From Aptenodytes patagonicus (taxonomy: Eukaryota; Chordata; Aves; Sphenisciformes; Spheniscidae): a stretch of 64,000 bases of DNA. The DNA is taken from the NCBI RefSeq assembly GCF_965638725.1, contig NC_134962.1, positions 6,579,501 to 6,643,500 on the forward strand, given 5' to 3'. This document shows, piece by piece, positions 35,401 through 47,650 of this stretch (position 1 is its first letter; each line of letters starts with the position of its first letter). The position numbers were made by a program, and so were the translations under genes. The notes under the pieces were generated by a model that saw only the letters and a program-made list of their open reading frames with translations, did no database searches and was not told the origin of the DNA.

Positions 35401-36612
35401 CACTGTTGCAGGGTGAGAGCTGGCCGTATGTTTCTGAGGTCACCTTCAGGGCCACCAGGGCCAAAAAAATAGCTTTGCCTGACCAGAACGTCTTGTCATT
35501 TTTTGTCTCTCTGCTTCCCAGATGCTGTGTGAAAGCCATAGTAGTCTCCTTGGTAGGATTCTTCAGGTAACTTTTACAGAGTAAGAGACAAGAATAGAGA
35601 TACATCTAAGGCCTAGGTGTCCGAAAACCTTGAATTTTGGTATATCAGATTATATCTACACTGGTTTGTGGCTAATGACACTGCGATAAAATTTGACATA
35701 GTGCAAAGAAGAAATGTTGAAGCTTTTCTGAATCTAATGAATATATATCAGCAGCTGAGTTTACATTAGCATTGACACTTCTGTTTTCACTGGTAAGGCT
35801 GTAATGGTATGGTTGGAGAGAAACGTTACAGTTGCAGTGTTTATGTTTTTGCAATAATTAGATTTTGCTGTTTATTAATGTTTTGCTATGTGCAAACAAT
35901 TTCTTTTCAGTATCTTGCAGATCCCTTCATATGGAAGCTTGATTTTCTAGAGCTAAGATAATGTGTCTTTAGATGTTGTTCATGCAAATAATCAGTCCAT
36001 TAATTGACTCACACAGATATTAGAAATTTCTGTGCTGGTTCCAGAAGATTTTTTCCCAAAGTTGATGTTTGCCAGTATATGTCACTGTTCACTTCTTGCA
36101 CAACTTGCAGGGACCTGTGGGATCCTGTATGTGGCTTTACAGAAGATTACTTGTGTGACTGGTGCTGTCAAGGATTTGCTGTTACTAATAATTAAAAAAT
36201 AAAATGCATGTATATGAGAATTAAATTTCCAGTTAAATAATGATTAGTTTTCCTCTGATAAGAATACCATGGGTACTACTTACTAACATGGCTTGTAATG
36301 TAATATCCAACATAAAATATATTTATTCTCCAAATAAACTATAAAAGATATTGGCAGTATTTTCTCTACTAAAGTAAATTGCCTATTCATTAAATTTATT
36401 GAAATACTTACTTGTCTTTCTGGTTAATCACCACAATGTTTAATTTTTTTTGCAAAGTTGACCTGGAATTGTTCCAAGATGTCTCCACTGTGAAAAATGA
36501 ACATTGCGCCAGTGAGATTGTTCCTGTTTTAGATGGAATAGAAACAGCAACTCCGAGAGAACAGAAAACAGAAATGACTTGTGAAATGATTCTCAACATG
36601 ATGGACAAATAA
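23077..36612 (+). CDS. CTCFL: CTCFL / BORIS, eleven-zinc-finger CTCF paralogue; ten coding exons, 615 aa
   Basis: This is a DNA-binding nuclear protein paralogous to the insulator protein CTCF. Exons are 23077-23478, 24436-24688, 26392-26559, 27041-27174, 29139-29259, 30574-30723, 32274-32434, 33086-33268, 34044-34164 and 36458-36612. They sum to 1848 nt (615 codons plus stop), all introns are GT-AG and all phases match. The zinc-finger block spans residues 225-534: ten C2H2 fingers (first ligands C225, C253, C281, C310, C338, C366, C396, C426, C454, C482) and a C2HC finger (C514-C534), with the same finger lengths as CTCF. CTCFL rather than CTCF is indicated by the N-terminal [10 protein letters not shown], the fingers resembling BORIS, the [11 protein letters not shown] end, and its position beside PCK1. 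No frameshift or stop is seen. Human CTCFL is 663 aa; most of the difference is at the N-terminus. Confidence 0.95.
24436..24688 (+). CDS. CTCFL: CTCFL coding exon 2 (residues 135-219)
   Basis: Acceptor AG is at 24434-24435 and donor GT at 24689-24690. The exon encodes an acidic linker with KELFFTLGE, which corresponds to human EQLFFVETM. It ends in a basic stretch just before zinc finger 1 and splits a Gly codon. Confidence 0.88.
26392..26559 (+). CDS. CTCFL: CTCFL coding exon 3: zinc fingers 1 and 2 (residues 219-275)
   Basis: A 168-nt exon with acceptor AG at 26390-26391 and donor GT at 26560-26561. Finger 1 has C225, C228, H241 and H245. Finger 2 has C253, C256, H269 and H273, followed by HTG. 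Both have regular C2H2 spacing. Confidence 0.95.
27041..27174 (+). CDS. CTCFL: CTCFL coding exon 4: zinc finger 3 and start of finger 4 (residues 275-319)
   Basis: A 134-nt exon with acceptor TTACAG ending at 27040 and donor GTAAGT at 27175. It encodes [20 protein letters not shown] and [14 protein letters not shown]. The recognition helix of finger 3 (TSGELSR) nearly matches CTCF (TSGELVR). This exon is short and was found by homology plus splice phase. Confidence 0.95.
28151..28192 (+). repeat. 21-bp tandem duplication in CTCFL intron 4
   Basis: Two adjacent 21-bp units beginning CTATGATTGA (28151-28171 and 28172-28192) differ at two positions. The repeat is intronic and of no evident function. 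Confidence 0.75.
29139..29259 (+). CDS. CTCFL: CTCFL coding exon 5: end of finger 4 and finger 5 (residues 320-360)
   Basis: A 121-nt exon with acceptor AG at 29137-29138 and donor GT at 29260-29261. It encodes [16 protein letters not shown] and finger 5 from C338 to H358 with helix DAYKLKR (CTCF: DTYKLKR). Confidence 0.95.
30574..30723 (+). CDS. CTCFL: CTCFL coding exon 6: finger 6 and most of finger 7 (residues 360-410)
   Basis: A 150-nt exon with acceptor AG at 30572-30573 and donor GTGAGT at 30724. Finger 6 (C366-H387) has helix QSGTMKI. Finger 7 (C396-H417) has helix RRSDLGV, split by the intron. Both are close to CTCF. Confidence 0.95.
32274..32434 (+). CDS. CTCFL: CTCFL coding exon 7: end of finger 7, finger 8, start of finger 9 (residues 410-463)
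   Basis: A 161-nt exon with acceptor AG at 32272-32273 and donor GT at 32435-32436. It encodes [11 protein letters not shown], finger 8 (C426-H446) containing [11 protein letters not shown], and the start of finger 9 ([10 protein letters not shown]). The split point within finger 9 is shared with human CTCFL. Confidence 0.95.
33086..33268 (+). CDS. CTCFL: CTCFL coding exon 8: finger 9, finger 10, start of finger 11 (residues 464-524)
   Basis: A 183-nt exon with acceptor TTTCAG ending at 33085 and donor GTAAGA at 33269. It completes finger 9 (H470, H474), then encodes the linker TGEKPFTC, finger 10 (C482-H503) and the start of finger 11 ([11 protein letters not shown]). Human CTCFL reads KCSKCGKGFSRW at the latter. 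Confidence 0.95.
34044..34164 (+). CDS. CTCFL: CTCFL coding exon 9: end of finger 11 and basic tail (residues 525-565)
   Basis: A 121-nt exon with acceptor AG at 34042-34043 and donor GT at 34165-34166. It supplies His530 and Cys534, the last ligands of the C2HC finger 11. A Lys/Arg-rich stretch including [11 protein letters not shown] follows and is a probable nuclear localisation signal. Confidence 0.92.
36458..36612 (+). CDS. CTCFL: CTCFL last coding exon (residues 565-615)
   Basis: An acceptor follows a T-rich tract with AG at 36456-36457; the stop TAA is at 36610-36612. The exon ends in [13 protein letters not shown]. Human CTCFL ends VTCEMLLNTMDK and CTCF ends LTPEMILSMMDR, so the family tail is kept. 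The preceding intron is 2.3 kb, and I saw no further coding exon in it. Confidence 0.92.
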
Positions 36613-37505
36613 CGCACGAACAGACTCTGGTCTTCCTTGTTTTCACTGGTTGTAACTCACCGGTTCAAAGTGTATAACTATGTCCAGTTAGAAGGCTAGA
36701 AAAAACACTGGTTGAAAGCTCTTGAAGCCCTTCTGTGCTCGTTTTTCTTCTAGTTGCAATTTCTACTGTGTAACCTAAATAACATTGCCAAAGTGTGAAA
36801 GTTATAGGGAACCTTCACCTGTTTTATTACATACCTGTAATAACAGAATGAAGAAAAAACTAGCTAATTTCAGAGTAATTTATGGAAAAGTAGATAGGTT
36901 TGTTTCACCTCACATTTCATTTTTCTTCCAGATTTACTCACAGAATTGCATACTGATCTGAAGCAAATTTATTCCTCAGTAGCTCTATAGAATTGAGCTG
37001 CATGAACTTCAGTCTATTTGTACTTTCCTGAGGTGAGCACATGAAAGGCAACGATTTTTTAATGCAAGAAACATTTACTAGATCTGTTTTCTGCAAACGC
37101 TTTCGTTTCTAATAGAATTCACAATGCTAAAATACAATTTTGTGCTAAAAAGGCGCAGGGTTTTATGCCCCATACTTCTAGTAATTATTTAATGTTATTA
37201 GCTCCATTCTCTTTTCCCAGTGGTTTTCAATGGGTACAATGTCATTATCTTCAGAAGAGTTCCTTTAGTTTTACATCAGCATGGAAAATAGTGGCAGAAG
37301 CAGATCCCTTACTTTTTGGCTTGTTGTTAGAGTTCCTGCAGGCTTTGGGTATGGTTTCACAGCTGGATGATGCTGCCTGTCCTTTTTTCCCTATGTCCCA
37401 GGCATAATTTTCTTTCTTCTCTCTGTTTCAGCTCTAGCAACCATACGGCTGTAGGGTGAGTTGGATCAGCATGCAGATCTAAATAAAAACTAATCTTTTG
37501 TCTTA
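36613..37505 (+). other. CTCFL: CTCFL 3' UTR (end approximate)
   Basis: AT-rich sequence after the stop. The first AATAAA (37482-37487) is followed by a T/GT-rich stretch suited to cleavage, giving a UTR of roughly 0.9 kb. A second AATAAA at 37811-37816 is an alternative. Confidence 0.45.
37482..37487 (+). terminator. CTCFL: Candidate CTCFL polyadenylation signal
   Basis: First AATAAA after the CTCFL stop codon on the plus strand, followed within 30 nt by a T/GT-rich element (TTTTGTCTTAGTTTTGGT). Confidence 0.45.
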
Positions 37506-40500
37506 GTTTTGGTCAGATGAGTTATCTGGACAGACAGAGAGCTGCATGATCGTTAGAGCTGACAAAAATGAAGCAGCAGCAGTGTGTGCTGGTGTTAGAA
37601 GAGTGTGCAGGACCACCCCTTTCTGGGAATGCATAACTTTCTATCGCCTTAAGCTGATTATTTTTTGAGTGCAGGTGGTAGCTGTTTTCTTCCCCCATCC
37701 TTCCCCTTTAAACAGCCTTCTGGCAAGAAGGCTTTCCATGTAAGATTATGATCATACATTTAGCACTAGATCAAAAACACACCCATGACTTTGACTTTAA
37801 TTGTGTCTTCAATAAAGCACATTGTATTATTTAGGAAAGTTCATGTTAATAGTACATTTAAGAATCAGAAATTTTAACTGTCAAATACTATTCTCTAACT
37901 TTTTTTAGGTTATAAGAACTACTGGTTTTACTGCTTAATTAATAATATAGTTAGAGTAATTACAGTAAGTACTATTGATTTTTATGATTAGATACAATGA
38001 TCACAATTGCCGTTTATGCACTCTTCGCTCATTTTTTTTGTCATTTATAATTAATACTTGGAAGCCTGTTCATAAAATCTTAAATACTTCTAACATACTC
38101 ATCTTTAATGCTGCTATTCTTATGTTATGTTATGTTTCATTATAAATAAGCACTAGTATTACTAACCAGTTTTAATAATATCAAGTCATGTAACAAGTAA
38201 GTAATTTTAAATAAAATGCCAAACCCTTATCCTAATTTCAAGATTAACATCTATGTTTAACTTCATTATAAGTATAATACAGAACTCTGCCAGTATAAAT
38301 TTGTTTGGTTTTGCATGTTGAGCAAGCTATGTTTGCTAGTTATGCTGATGTGGTCAGGGGCAGTAAATTCTGCTGTGTGCTGTGCATCCCAGATGAACTG
38401 CAGTTTGATATCTAAATACTGGAAATTTTAACTTTTGTTACTTTGAAAAGTCTCTTAAAAATGAAAGCTTAGTTTTTTCCAGTTAGTATATTAAGTGAAC
38501 AGCTTTATCCTATAAATCTTATACTTGATAACATGTCTACATGCCTGTTCTACTAGAATAACTTTTTAAATGTGGCAACTGTTCTGCTGTTAATAAGACC
38601 CAAAACAATGGTGTGCTTAGGAGCTTTAACTGTCACGCAATGTCTTAAGTATCTCCATGTACATGGCGAGGAGATAAGGATGTCAGTATTGGCATGAGAT
38701 ACTTGGTGTCTTACAGGAGTAAATTATCCAATTTAGAAGATACAGACCACTCTACACTAAAAGGCCTCATTGAGACCTTAATCAATCAGCTCAATCAAAT
38801 ATATGAACAGGAATTACCACTTTGGTAATAGAAACCTTACTCAGTTTTGTAGCCTATGTTTGTAGCAGTCACTGAGAAATCAAGTGTATTTGAATTTATC
38901 AAAATTACTCATTGGCTTTGTTGTCCTTCTATTATAATGTTGTTATTTGAGTGTTTGATAAAGATTCATAATTGTTGTTTTGTGTCCGTTTTCATAGTGG
39001 TAATATTTATCCAGTTTTAGTAAGTTAATGGCTTGTTCTGACTGCCTTATCAATCACAGGACTTAAGAATACTTTTGTCCATGATAATTGCTTAAATAAT
39101 GTAGTTGACTTTATTCTTGCTGTGCTGTTTCCACTTGTGTTGTAAATTTTAAGCAACAGATTTTTTTGTTAAAATTAATTTTAGAAGTTGTATAAATTAC
39201 TTAATCAATTTTCTGAATATATATTGTTCATTTGAATTGTTGTTAATAACAAAGCTGACTCATTTTGTGCTGATATCTGAAAATCAGACTACGTAAAGCG
39301 GAATATGAATGTAATAATAAAGGATCTTGTTATCTCTGAACTTGCAAAATGTTTATTTAAGTAGTTAGAAGCTAGAAATGTGTCCTTTTGAAAATGAAAG
39401 ACTGCTTTGACCTCTTCAGGAGCCATTCCTAGTGGTCTCGTGCTTTTTAACCGCAAACAGTGATTGTTCTTCGTGATTAAGAATTTACATCACTGTGGCT
39501 TTCAGATGTTTATTTTACAAAGATAATTTAATTTAATGTTATTATTCATATATTTTAGACCAGTACACATGTATTAATATCTTTTAAACCAGTACATAGT
39601 CTGAACAATTTTTAAATATTTTAATTTACTAATTATGGAAGAGTTGTTAAGTATACAGGAATGATTCATGTCATGAAACAGATAATGCTGAAGTATTCTA
39701 TAGTATTCTCTAACAGTGTTCTCAGATAATTCAGTTATTTGGAAAAGAAGATTTCTACATAAAAGGAAGCATGCATTCTGAGTTTCCTCTGCAAGCAGAA
39801 ATTGTCTATGCTTTAAATAGTTAATGTGTGAGGAAAAGTACAGTTCTTGCACAGGCACATGTAATGCGTCATACCCAGTAGATAAAAGCAGAGAAAGAGT
39901 AAAAACAGTACTTTGGGTACATTTTTACTAATTAGGCTCCATAATATAACTGAGACCTTGAAGCACAGTAACTTCAACGGTGCTAGTATGTGGCATACGA
40001 TGCTGCAAAAGTAAGTACGTTTTGACGTATCGATTAGAATGAATTGTCTTCTGAAACTTTGAAGAATCGTTCCCCCCAAAATCCTAGAATTTGCCAAGGA
40101 AATGAAGAAAAGTAGCTGGTGTCAGCAATAGTGGGGCTGTACGTTGGAACGTGTGCTTGCATGATAGCGTGTAATTAAGCATTGTGCTGCGAGTTGATGA
40201 CTGATAGAGGTAATTAGAGGAGCTTCCTGCAGATGGCAGTATACGTTCACGTCTATGTAAGCAGGCAGACGAACAAATGATGCGTGTCAAAGGTGCTTTG
40301 ATTTTTTTGTCTTAGTATTGACTTAGTAAGGTATCTTGCTGATGATTTTATGCATGTCAAGGCTATATAAAAAGAGCTCTCGGTAGCTTTTTTCCTTAGC
40401 AGGCTAATAAGTCCTACGATCGCTACAAAGTGTAGTCACTGCAAGGAAAGAGGATGGGGTGTGCATACCTGTCTGTCTTCTACCGAAGCACTGCTGTGCT

Positions 40501-43500
40501 GGGATGGGGCTGCCTTGTTGCTGCTGAAATGGGCATTGGCGCTCAGTGCAGCTGGCACAGCCCCAGCTGCACGGCCCGTCCCTCCGCGTTCATTGACTGC
40601 GATGCCTCGTCAACCCTGCACATGCCTTTGCTGTGGTTATCTGCTGCTCTGCCTTAGTTGACTGAGTTGGCTCAGTGAAAGGACAGGTGAGTGCCACCAG
40701 TGCAAGGGAGGTGTAGGGAGTGTGCACTAAGGGCATGTTAATATATTTTCTGTTGCTGATCAATCATTTTAACATATCATGTAAAATTACCGTTTAATGA
40801 TAATTTAAGCTGTTTATCTAAGAAATGTTTAGTGAAAGAGATTTTAAGGCTTTTAACAAGCAACACATTTGCTAGGCAAATTTATAAAGTCCTTTAAGGT
40901 GAGGAGAAGTGTGCGCACAGACCATGAGAGGTGATAAACCCCTTCATAATAAGGTGAGCTTCTCAACTCCTATAGATGTCATTTTTCTCCAAGTTCAGCT
41001 TTGACACAGCAGTGTTGGAAATGGTGCACAGTCAGTGTCACCACAAAGACTGGGTTTTTTCTCTGCATGCTGTGATGTAAGATTTTACCACGAGATGATC
41101 TTTGCTCGTCGCCTAAGCATCATTCTGGTAGAGTAGATGAGGAAAATAGTGGATTTCCACCTGATTTGCATTTTTGTGAATGTTCCAAGAAATTTTCTTG
41201 AACTGTCAAATCTTAAATTCCTGCCATTCTCTCATTCACATCCAAACTAATCTTTTTCCTGTCTCTCAAATCTTTTTGCCGATTACTGAGTCTGGATTAG
41301 GGAAACATGTCTGCTGTCTGTCGGTACATCCACTGAAGATCTTTGCCATGATTACTTTTTTGTTAGTTAAAATGAATTGGGTTTTTTAACAATCTCGCAA
41401 CTATACTGCAAATATAACTGACAAAAATTTAAGACACTGGAATTTAATTTTTGTTGTTGTTTTGAGGAAGCCTAAGCTGTCTCTCTCAACCATAGCCATG
41501 TTGTCTCCATTGTACAGATGAGGAAGATGATACACAGAACAAAATTAATCTCTGATTTAATCCTTTTGCCTTCAGGAGCAATGAGGCCCACTGATGATAC
41601 AGTATGCTGCTGTTTATTACTTGTTTAATCTCAGTGAACTGGAAATAGAAACCCCGGGTGTTGCAGCATGTAATGATTAAGTTTTATTAGCAGAAGGTGG
41701 TGAGCAAACGGGCAAGGACCTAATGACATTAAGCCAGTGCTGTTAATCACTTCCAGAGACATTAAACTCAGAATAGTAAAACTGAAATAACATTTAGAAC
41801 TTCTTAAAGGTCAGTGCTTAAGATGGTATAAAGGCACTATGGCAGCATGACTAACGGCCATGGGCGTGCATGCTGGTACAGCATCTCGTAAGGAGGAAGA
41901 GAGTTTCACCTGGTGGTAATTGGGAGGGTTCATAAAGGAGATGCAGACTCAATAGTCTTCAGACCTTTCTTAAGTGGGAAGAGTAAAATGTGCAACGTTT
42001 TCCTTCGACACAAGTAAAGGCCCCTTTTGCTGTCTTTCCCACGGAATGTAAGCTCACTCCATGCAGTCGTTAACGGATGACTGAATTATGGCTGACAATG
42101 TTATATATGGCTCTAACGGTAACTTCCACTCGCACAGTTTAATATCTAGTTTTCGTTTTGTTTAAAAAACTGTGCATTTGAAAGCAATTTACATTAATAC
42201 AGTATGTCTTCAGGCAAATATCATTCCCTGTTGTTGTGCTTTTAAACATCCCAGCTATTGTTTGAAGCTGGTCACTGAAACAGTTGGACTCTGTCTGGCG
42301 TTACGGGTGTGTGATCTTTACAAAATGGTAAAGAATTTTGTGACAGTTTTGGTTCAATCTGTTTTCACTTTGAATTGGCACTTGACAATGAAGAATTTCG
42401 TTTCTTTCTTCTTTGGTAGTTCACTGTTTGAGTTACCTCTGTAAATGATTTTGTTTATTTTTAGCCTCGGGTTTTTTTTCCAGATTCAGTCTATTACTGG
42501 TTTTATCCCTGCCCCATCCACATAACAACACTTCCAGCTGATGGGAGGAATGCGAAGGAGGAGTGACATTGCTGTTTGCTTTGATAAGAAAGAGCCTTGC
42601 TTTTATTACCAACTAATCAAATGGTAGGTAGCAGCTAATGGTGATTATAATTATAGCTTTTGAACTGCCATCCTTTTTCTGGAAGCACTGTATGCTGAGA
42701 GAACTGAGCTATCCTCCTTTTAAGGCAAAGGTGATTTTTCGTTGTTCTGTTACAGTAACTCATCAGCTGCTTCACTGTGAAGTGAAAGTTATAAAACTGT
42801 TTATAGTAGTTATTTTCCCATCTATTATAAATGTCCTGCTCTTCGAACTGAGTTATTTATCCCTTCATCGTTTAGCATTACTGCCTGTGAATTGAAATAA
42901 CTTAATTTTAAATGGGCTGTATTCTCCAGGCCATGCCCCCCGACAAAACTTTTGCAGGAGTTTTACTTCAATAACAATTGTGCGATAGTAAATGTAATAG
43001 TGTTAATGTAAGACTATGCTCCATCTTTGCATAGGTCTAAGTTTATAGTAAATCCATTTAGTTCAGTGTATTCATTCCAGTTAGATGGGAGCTAGGACAG
43101 TGGTCTCTTCCTTTTGGGGCTAACTTCCAAAAAATTGATGCATAACCGACAAATCCCGTTGAAGACCGAGATACTCAGCACCTTTTACAATTAGGGAATG
43201 CATCTGTACCTTGCATATGAAAAGGTTTTTTTCTGCTTCTCTTGAAATTCCTGAGAGAAATGCAGAAGGGTGCGAGGGTGCCTGCCGGCTTCGTCTTGAC
43301 AGAAGAACAGTGTAGGAGTGAACTGCTGTTCCTTCTGGGGCTTGCCACTCCGTCTGGCAGATGCAGGCTAGCTACAGGAGGTCATATGTGTGGGCAGGCA
43401 GGCTGTCCTAATAGTGGAGTTTTCTCTTTCTCAGAAGCAGATGATTGAATAGAAACAATACGTTGCTTTCCCCATTTGATGATGAAGACTGGCAGTTTGT

Positions 43501-46500
43501 AGGAGATGAGTCAAAGGTTACTGATGAGAAGATCCATCCAGATAATTGCTGTAATTGCACCCTGAGGATGCAGCTCCTATCACAAAGCATTAGGCAGTGA
43601 TTCTGTTTGTAAATACATACTTGACAGTGAACTTCGTCCTATGCCTTAAATCAAGAAAGTTCCTTCATGAGATATAAAAGGAGAAAGTTCTATTTTGACT
43701 TTTTCTTAATCCAACCATGTTTTCTTCTGTCAGCAGGTGACAAAAGAAACAGTCCCATTCTGAAACAGAGAAGTAGTTGTGATTTAAACATAAAAATACC
43801 ATTTAGTGTTAAATCCTTTGATGAATACACTAGCTGCTGTTATTTCACAATAAATAATACCATTAAGCAGCATGAATGAATGAATATACATAATTCATAA
43901 CATTTAATTTGAAAATGCATCTTTTTCTTACAGTTATTGGTTCATTTTTCTTGAGTTTGTCCAGTGACTTCTTTACAATTAAATATAAAAAACTTTTCTG
44001 TTGGAGAGTGAACAGTTACAGAAAGGACACACGGAGCATCCCTGCCACAAAATTAGCTCTTTATTCCACCCCTTCACAAGGCACAGAACTCAGCAATGCT
44101 AAAGCATTAGGATGAGAATTCATGTTGGGGAATGAGAGGCAATGAAAGCACATCAAATTTCTCAGCATATCAATAGTTGCTGTTAAATAAATGCTCAACT
44201 ATTACAAGCTAGAACTCAAAAATGAGTCTCGTAACAGCTAGGTAGCAATTTTAGATATTGTGGCCCTAGCTTCCTAAACTTGTAAATGAGAGGAAGGTGA
44301 AACCATTTGGATTTCCTAGAAAACACACAAGTAATTTTAAAGGTATTTATGTGTCTCAAAATGCATTAAAATACAAATATAAGTTTCGGAAGCATCAATG
44401 GCTCAGTCTGTGGCAGGGGTGGGTGGTGCTCTGGTACCCGATGGTGTTTCCAGGTGAACAAAATCTTGTGCTCCAGCCTGTTTGTGACTGCACTTGGCAT
44501 GAAAGCAAGCCTGAATTTCAGAACAGCCACTGTTTAATGGGTATAGACGAAGATGCTTGATGTAACATCCACTGAAATCATTGATCAAAGATTTTTTTTT
44601 TTTTTCCAGAATTCAGGTTGTTCTGTGATAGTTTATGAAACCAGTAAAAGTCCCTCTAAGACTTTGAAAGAATGAGATTCATGATCAAATCCTATTTTTA
44701 GAAACTGAAAATTTTTGGTTTTGTAAGTGCTCTGACTTGAGAAAATAGAGCTTGCCTGAATACATGCGTACTCTTGCTTAATAAAGAAGTAACTTACATA
44801 AGTCCTTGTGCTGCATGATACAGAGACCATTAGCAAGGAAGTGAGGAAGTGATGTAATTTGTTCTATTCTAGCCCACGCTCTCTGGGACATGGATCTAGC
44901 CTGGGAATCAGCACAAACTGGGCACATAAGTATATTTATTTACATTTGCCATAAAGCTCAGCTGTTAGGAATGTCTTTTCCTTTTGAATATGACTCAATA
45001 TTTTATGACTATGCACTTAGAAAGAAATTGTAAATAGTATTGATCACTGACAGCAGTCTGTTCTTTGCAGCGTAGACTTTTTAGATTAACTGTCTGTTCT
45101 GAGCTTATATTCATGCCTTACAAAAGCTACAAAAAGAATGACATCATTTTATGCTACTTTGTAGTGTTACAAAACAAAGCCAGTCTCATGCTTCTCACTG
45201 GGTAGGACTAAAATCCAAAAGTTTTGTGGTTGCATTGCTGAGTGAAACTAAGGAAATAAGTAACACCATTATCTGTCAGTCCAGCCCTTGGCACTTAGGG
45301 TTTAATTATATGAAGAATAAGAAACCTTAAACAGAGGTTGTGCTCACTAAGAAGGAGCTAAAATGGCAGGAACTAACTCAAATACAAAAATGAGGTTGTG
45401 TTTTTTACCTCAGACGACGGTTTATGTTTGAATGTTGTGTATACCACAGAACGCTTCCTATTTTAATAGACTGTTTCTTTGCCCATAGGGGAATTTTTCT
45501 TCTTTTTTTTTTTTACCAGAGGTCCAAGGGATTGGAAGCAAAATGTTTGTTTTTGAAAGAAGTTATAGTGTGTGTTTTCTGACAAAACTACATGAAGAAT
45601 CCTGACTAGCCAACCATTAGTGAGGAAGGTAAGTAAGCATCCAACACTACGTATGACCTTGTTTATTAACAGCCATTTACATTTGCTGTTCAGGCTGTGT
45701 GTTCCGCATATCAGTTTTGTATGGTTACCAGAAGCTGACAGAATAAAGAAGTTCAGGGGTAACCTTGCGCTGCTTTAAACAAAGACTTGTTCCTCTCCGA
45801 TGCACTCTGAGGCAGGTTTGCATGTCGAGGCATGTTCCTTTCCTACCGACACTTACACAAAGGCAGGGGGAGAATACCATTTTCTGGAAACCACTTTAGT
45901 TTTTTTGAATCTGCTGTTATTTCCCCCTTCATAGATTTTTCTGCTCAAACTCCAAGAAAGAGTGATAGGAAAGACAAGTACCTGTCTCTAAAGTACATGC
46001 CGGTGTAGGTATTATAATAATAAATCTTTGCTCTCATATTGCAGTTTATTCAGTCAGGTTTCTTTTTTGTTCAGTTAAATTGGTATGAGACTTTTCACAC
46101 TGATAAAGACAGCAGTATCAGAGACGTAGTGGTTTACATCATGTAACTGTCATGCAAGTATTAATTTAAACTTGTCTTTACTATTATGAAATAAGTAGGT
46201 AGTAACATAGTCATAAGAAAAATTGTGCCAACATAGATTAGTACATTTAGAATTAGATTAGTACAAATTGTTTATAGGTTTCAGACTCCATTTAGTACAG
46301 TAGAATATGCATGCAATCTGTAAAATTCAATGATTCCCTGTCTACTTTGGTAGAAATTCCTTTGAAATAACAAATGTATAGTTCAGAGTAGAATTTTACA
46401 TTTTTTATATTAGTTCAATAACAGAACAGTAGTCTGATATTATGGTCATCTAGTTTATGCCTTTTGCCCTTATTCAGGAAAATGTATAACAGTACTTCGT

Positions 46501-47519
46501 GCCCACCATAGATCTTGACATTTAATTATAATTCATTCAGTGCCTATAATTCAAATATACTGTTGAAAGTCTCCCCAGAGCTCTTGCTCGTGGGAAACTA
46601 ACAGACTTACACCAAACATATCTGCCACTACTAAAAGCTATTTTATGAGAGACTTGGAAAAAAAATCTTCTTAAAATACAGTACAAGAGAACTGCAAAAA
46701 TCAGACTGCCTTCTTGAGACAACTGCTGCACAGGAGCTCTGGCAGCTATTTTTGCTGGGAGTGCTTTGGGTAGAAGACAAACATGGTCAAATTAGCTAGA
46801 ATGCTGGAAGTTCAGTCAAGGATACTGCCTTAAATAGTTCACCCAGAAAAGGACAACACTTTCTTAGGGCAGCCCCTTCAGAATTCCAACTGCAGTAATG
46901 ATTTTTAATAAGTAAATATCAAATATAGTAATTTTTCTGTGGTTTTGTTTTACAACAGATTATTGGAATGTTCTGAGGTCAAATTCAGCCCTCCTAACTA
47001 TGAAAAACTCACTAATGCAAAAATATATAGCTGAGAGTAGACCTTGATTAATATCGTCGTTTTCCTATGCTAGGTTATATTTTTTTCTATTCATGGCAAT
47101 ATGTCACATAGCTGGAAAAAAAGGATGATAACAAGATGCTAAAATTTAAAGGAAAATGTGTTCATTATTGGGCTTCTTTTACTGTGTGATGGTTTTTACT
47201 TCTTGCCAAACACCTGCTATTTGACCTTCTCTGGACTATGATAATATTGACCTAAAGAGCACAGGAGATTATCTTCCAGTGTAGGAATAAAATTCTATAT
47301 TTACTAATAAATATTTTTGTATTTGTTCTCGTTCGGTTGTGAGGAAAACGGGGAGGAGTGAGGTTGCAGCGCAAGTTGCAGAACAAGAAAGCGTTGAAGC
47401 TGCTGTAGATGTAGGCCCTCGTTCATTAAGTCAGTTCAAGCTTGTTCAGGAGGCCACAGAAGTTGGCTTGAACATTTACCTGTGCTAGGGACAAAGGGGC
47501 TTTTCTAGGGGATAGCAGC
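37506..47519. other. Intergenic region downstream of CTCFL
   Basis: About 10 kb of AT-rich sequence with no supported exon, RNA gene or recognised transposable element. AATAAA hexamers, TATATAAA runs (for example 40364-40373) and short homopolymers occur at the frequency expected of such composition. Confidence 0.45.
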
Positions 47520-47650
47520 AACCTGGAATTTTTCCAGATGCAATTGGACAAGGTGCTAGATAATCTCATCTAGGCTCCCTTTCCCAAGAAATGTTGGACC
47601 AGATGACGGTTCGAGGTCCCTTCCAGCCCGGGCTGCTCTGTGATTCTGTG
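47520..47650 (+). mobile_element. CR1 LINE 3' end fragment
   Basis: The stretch containing TGGACCAGATGACGGTTCGA, then GGTCCCTTCCAGCCCGGGC and ending TGTGATTCTGTG has the characteristic 3' end of avian CR1 retrotransposons, including the terminal ATTCTGTG-type octamer. Only the last 130 bp or so are recognisable. The 5' limit is approximate, as CR1 copies are usually 5'-truncated. It supports an avian or other sauropsid source. Confidence 0.85.

Noticed and set aside
40364-40373. TATATAAAAA-type box, with similar ones near 10003 and at 62886-62895
   Set aside because: Such strings are common in AT-rich DNA; no first exon or gene follows any of them.
47609-47620. GGTTCGAGGTC resembling a tRNA B box
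   Set aside because: It is part of the CR1 3' end; no A box or cloverleaf can be drawn.
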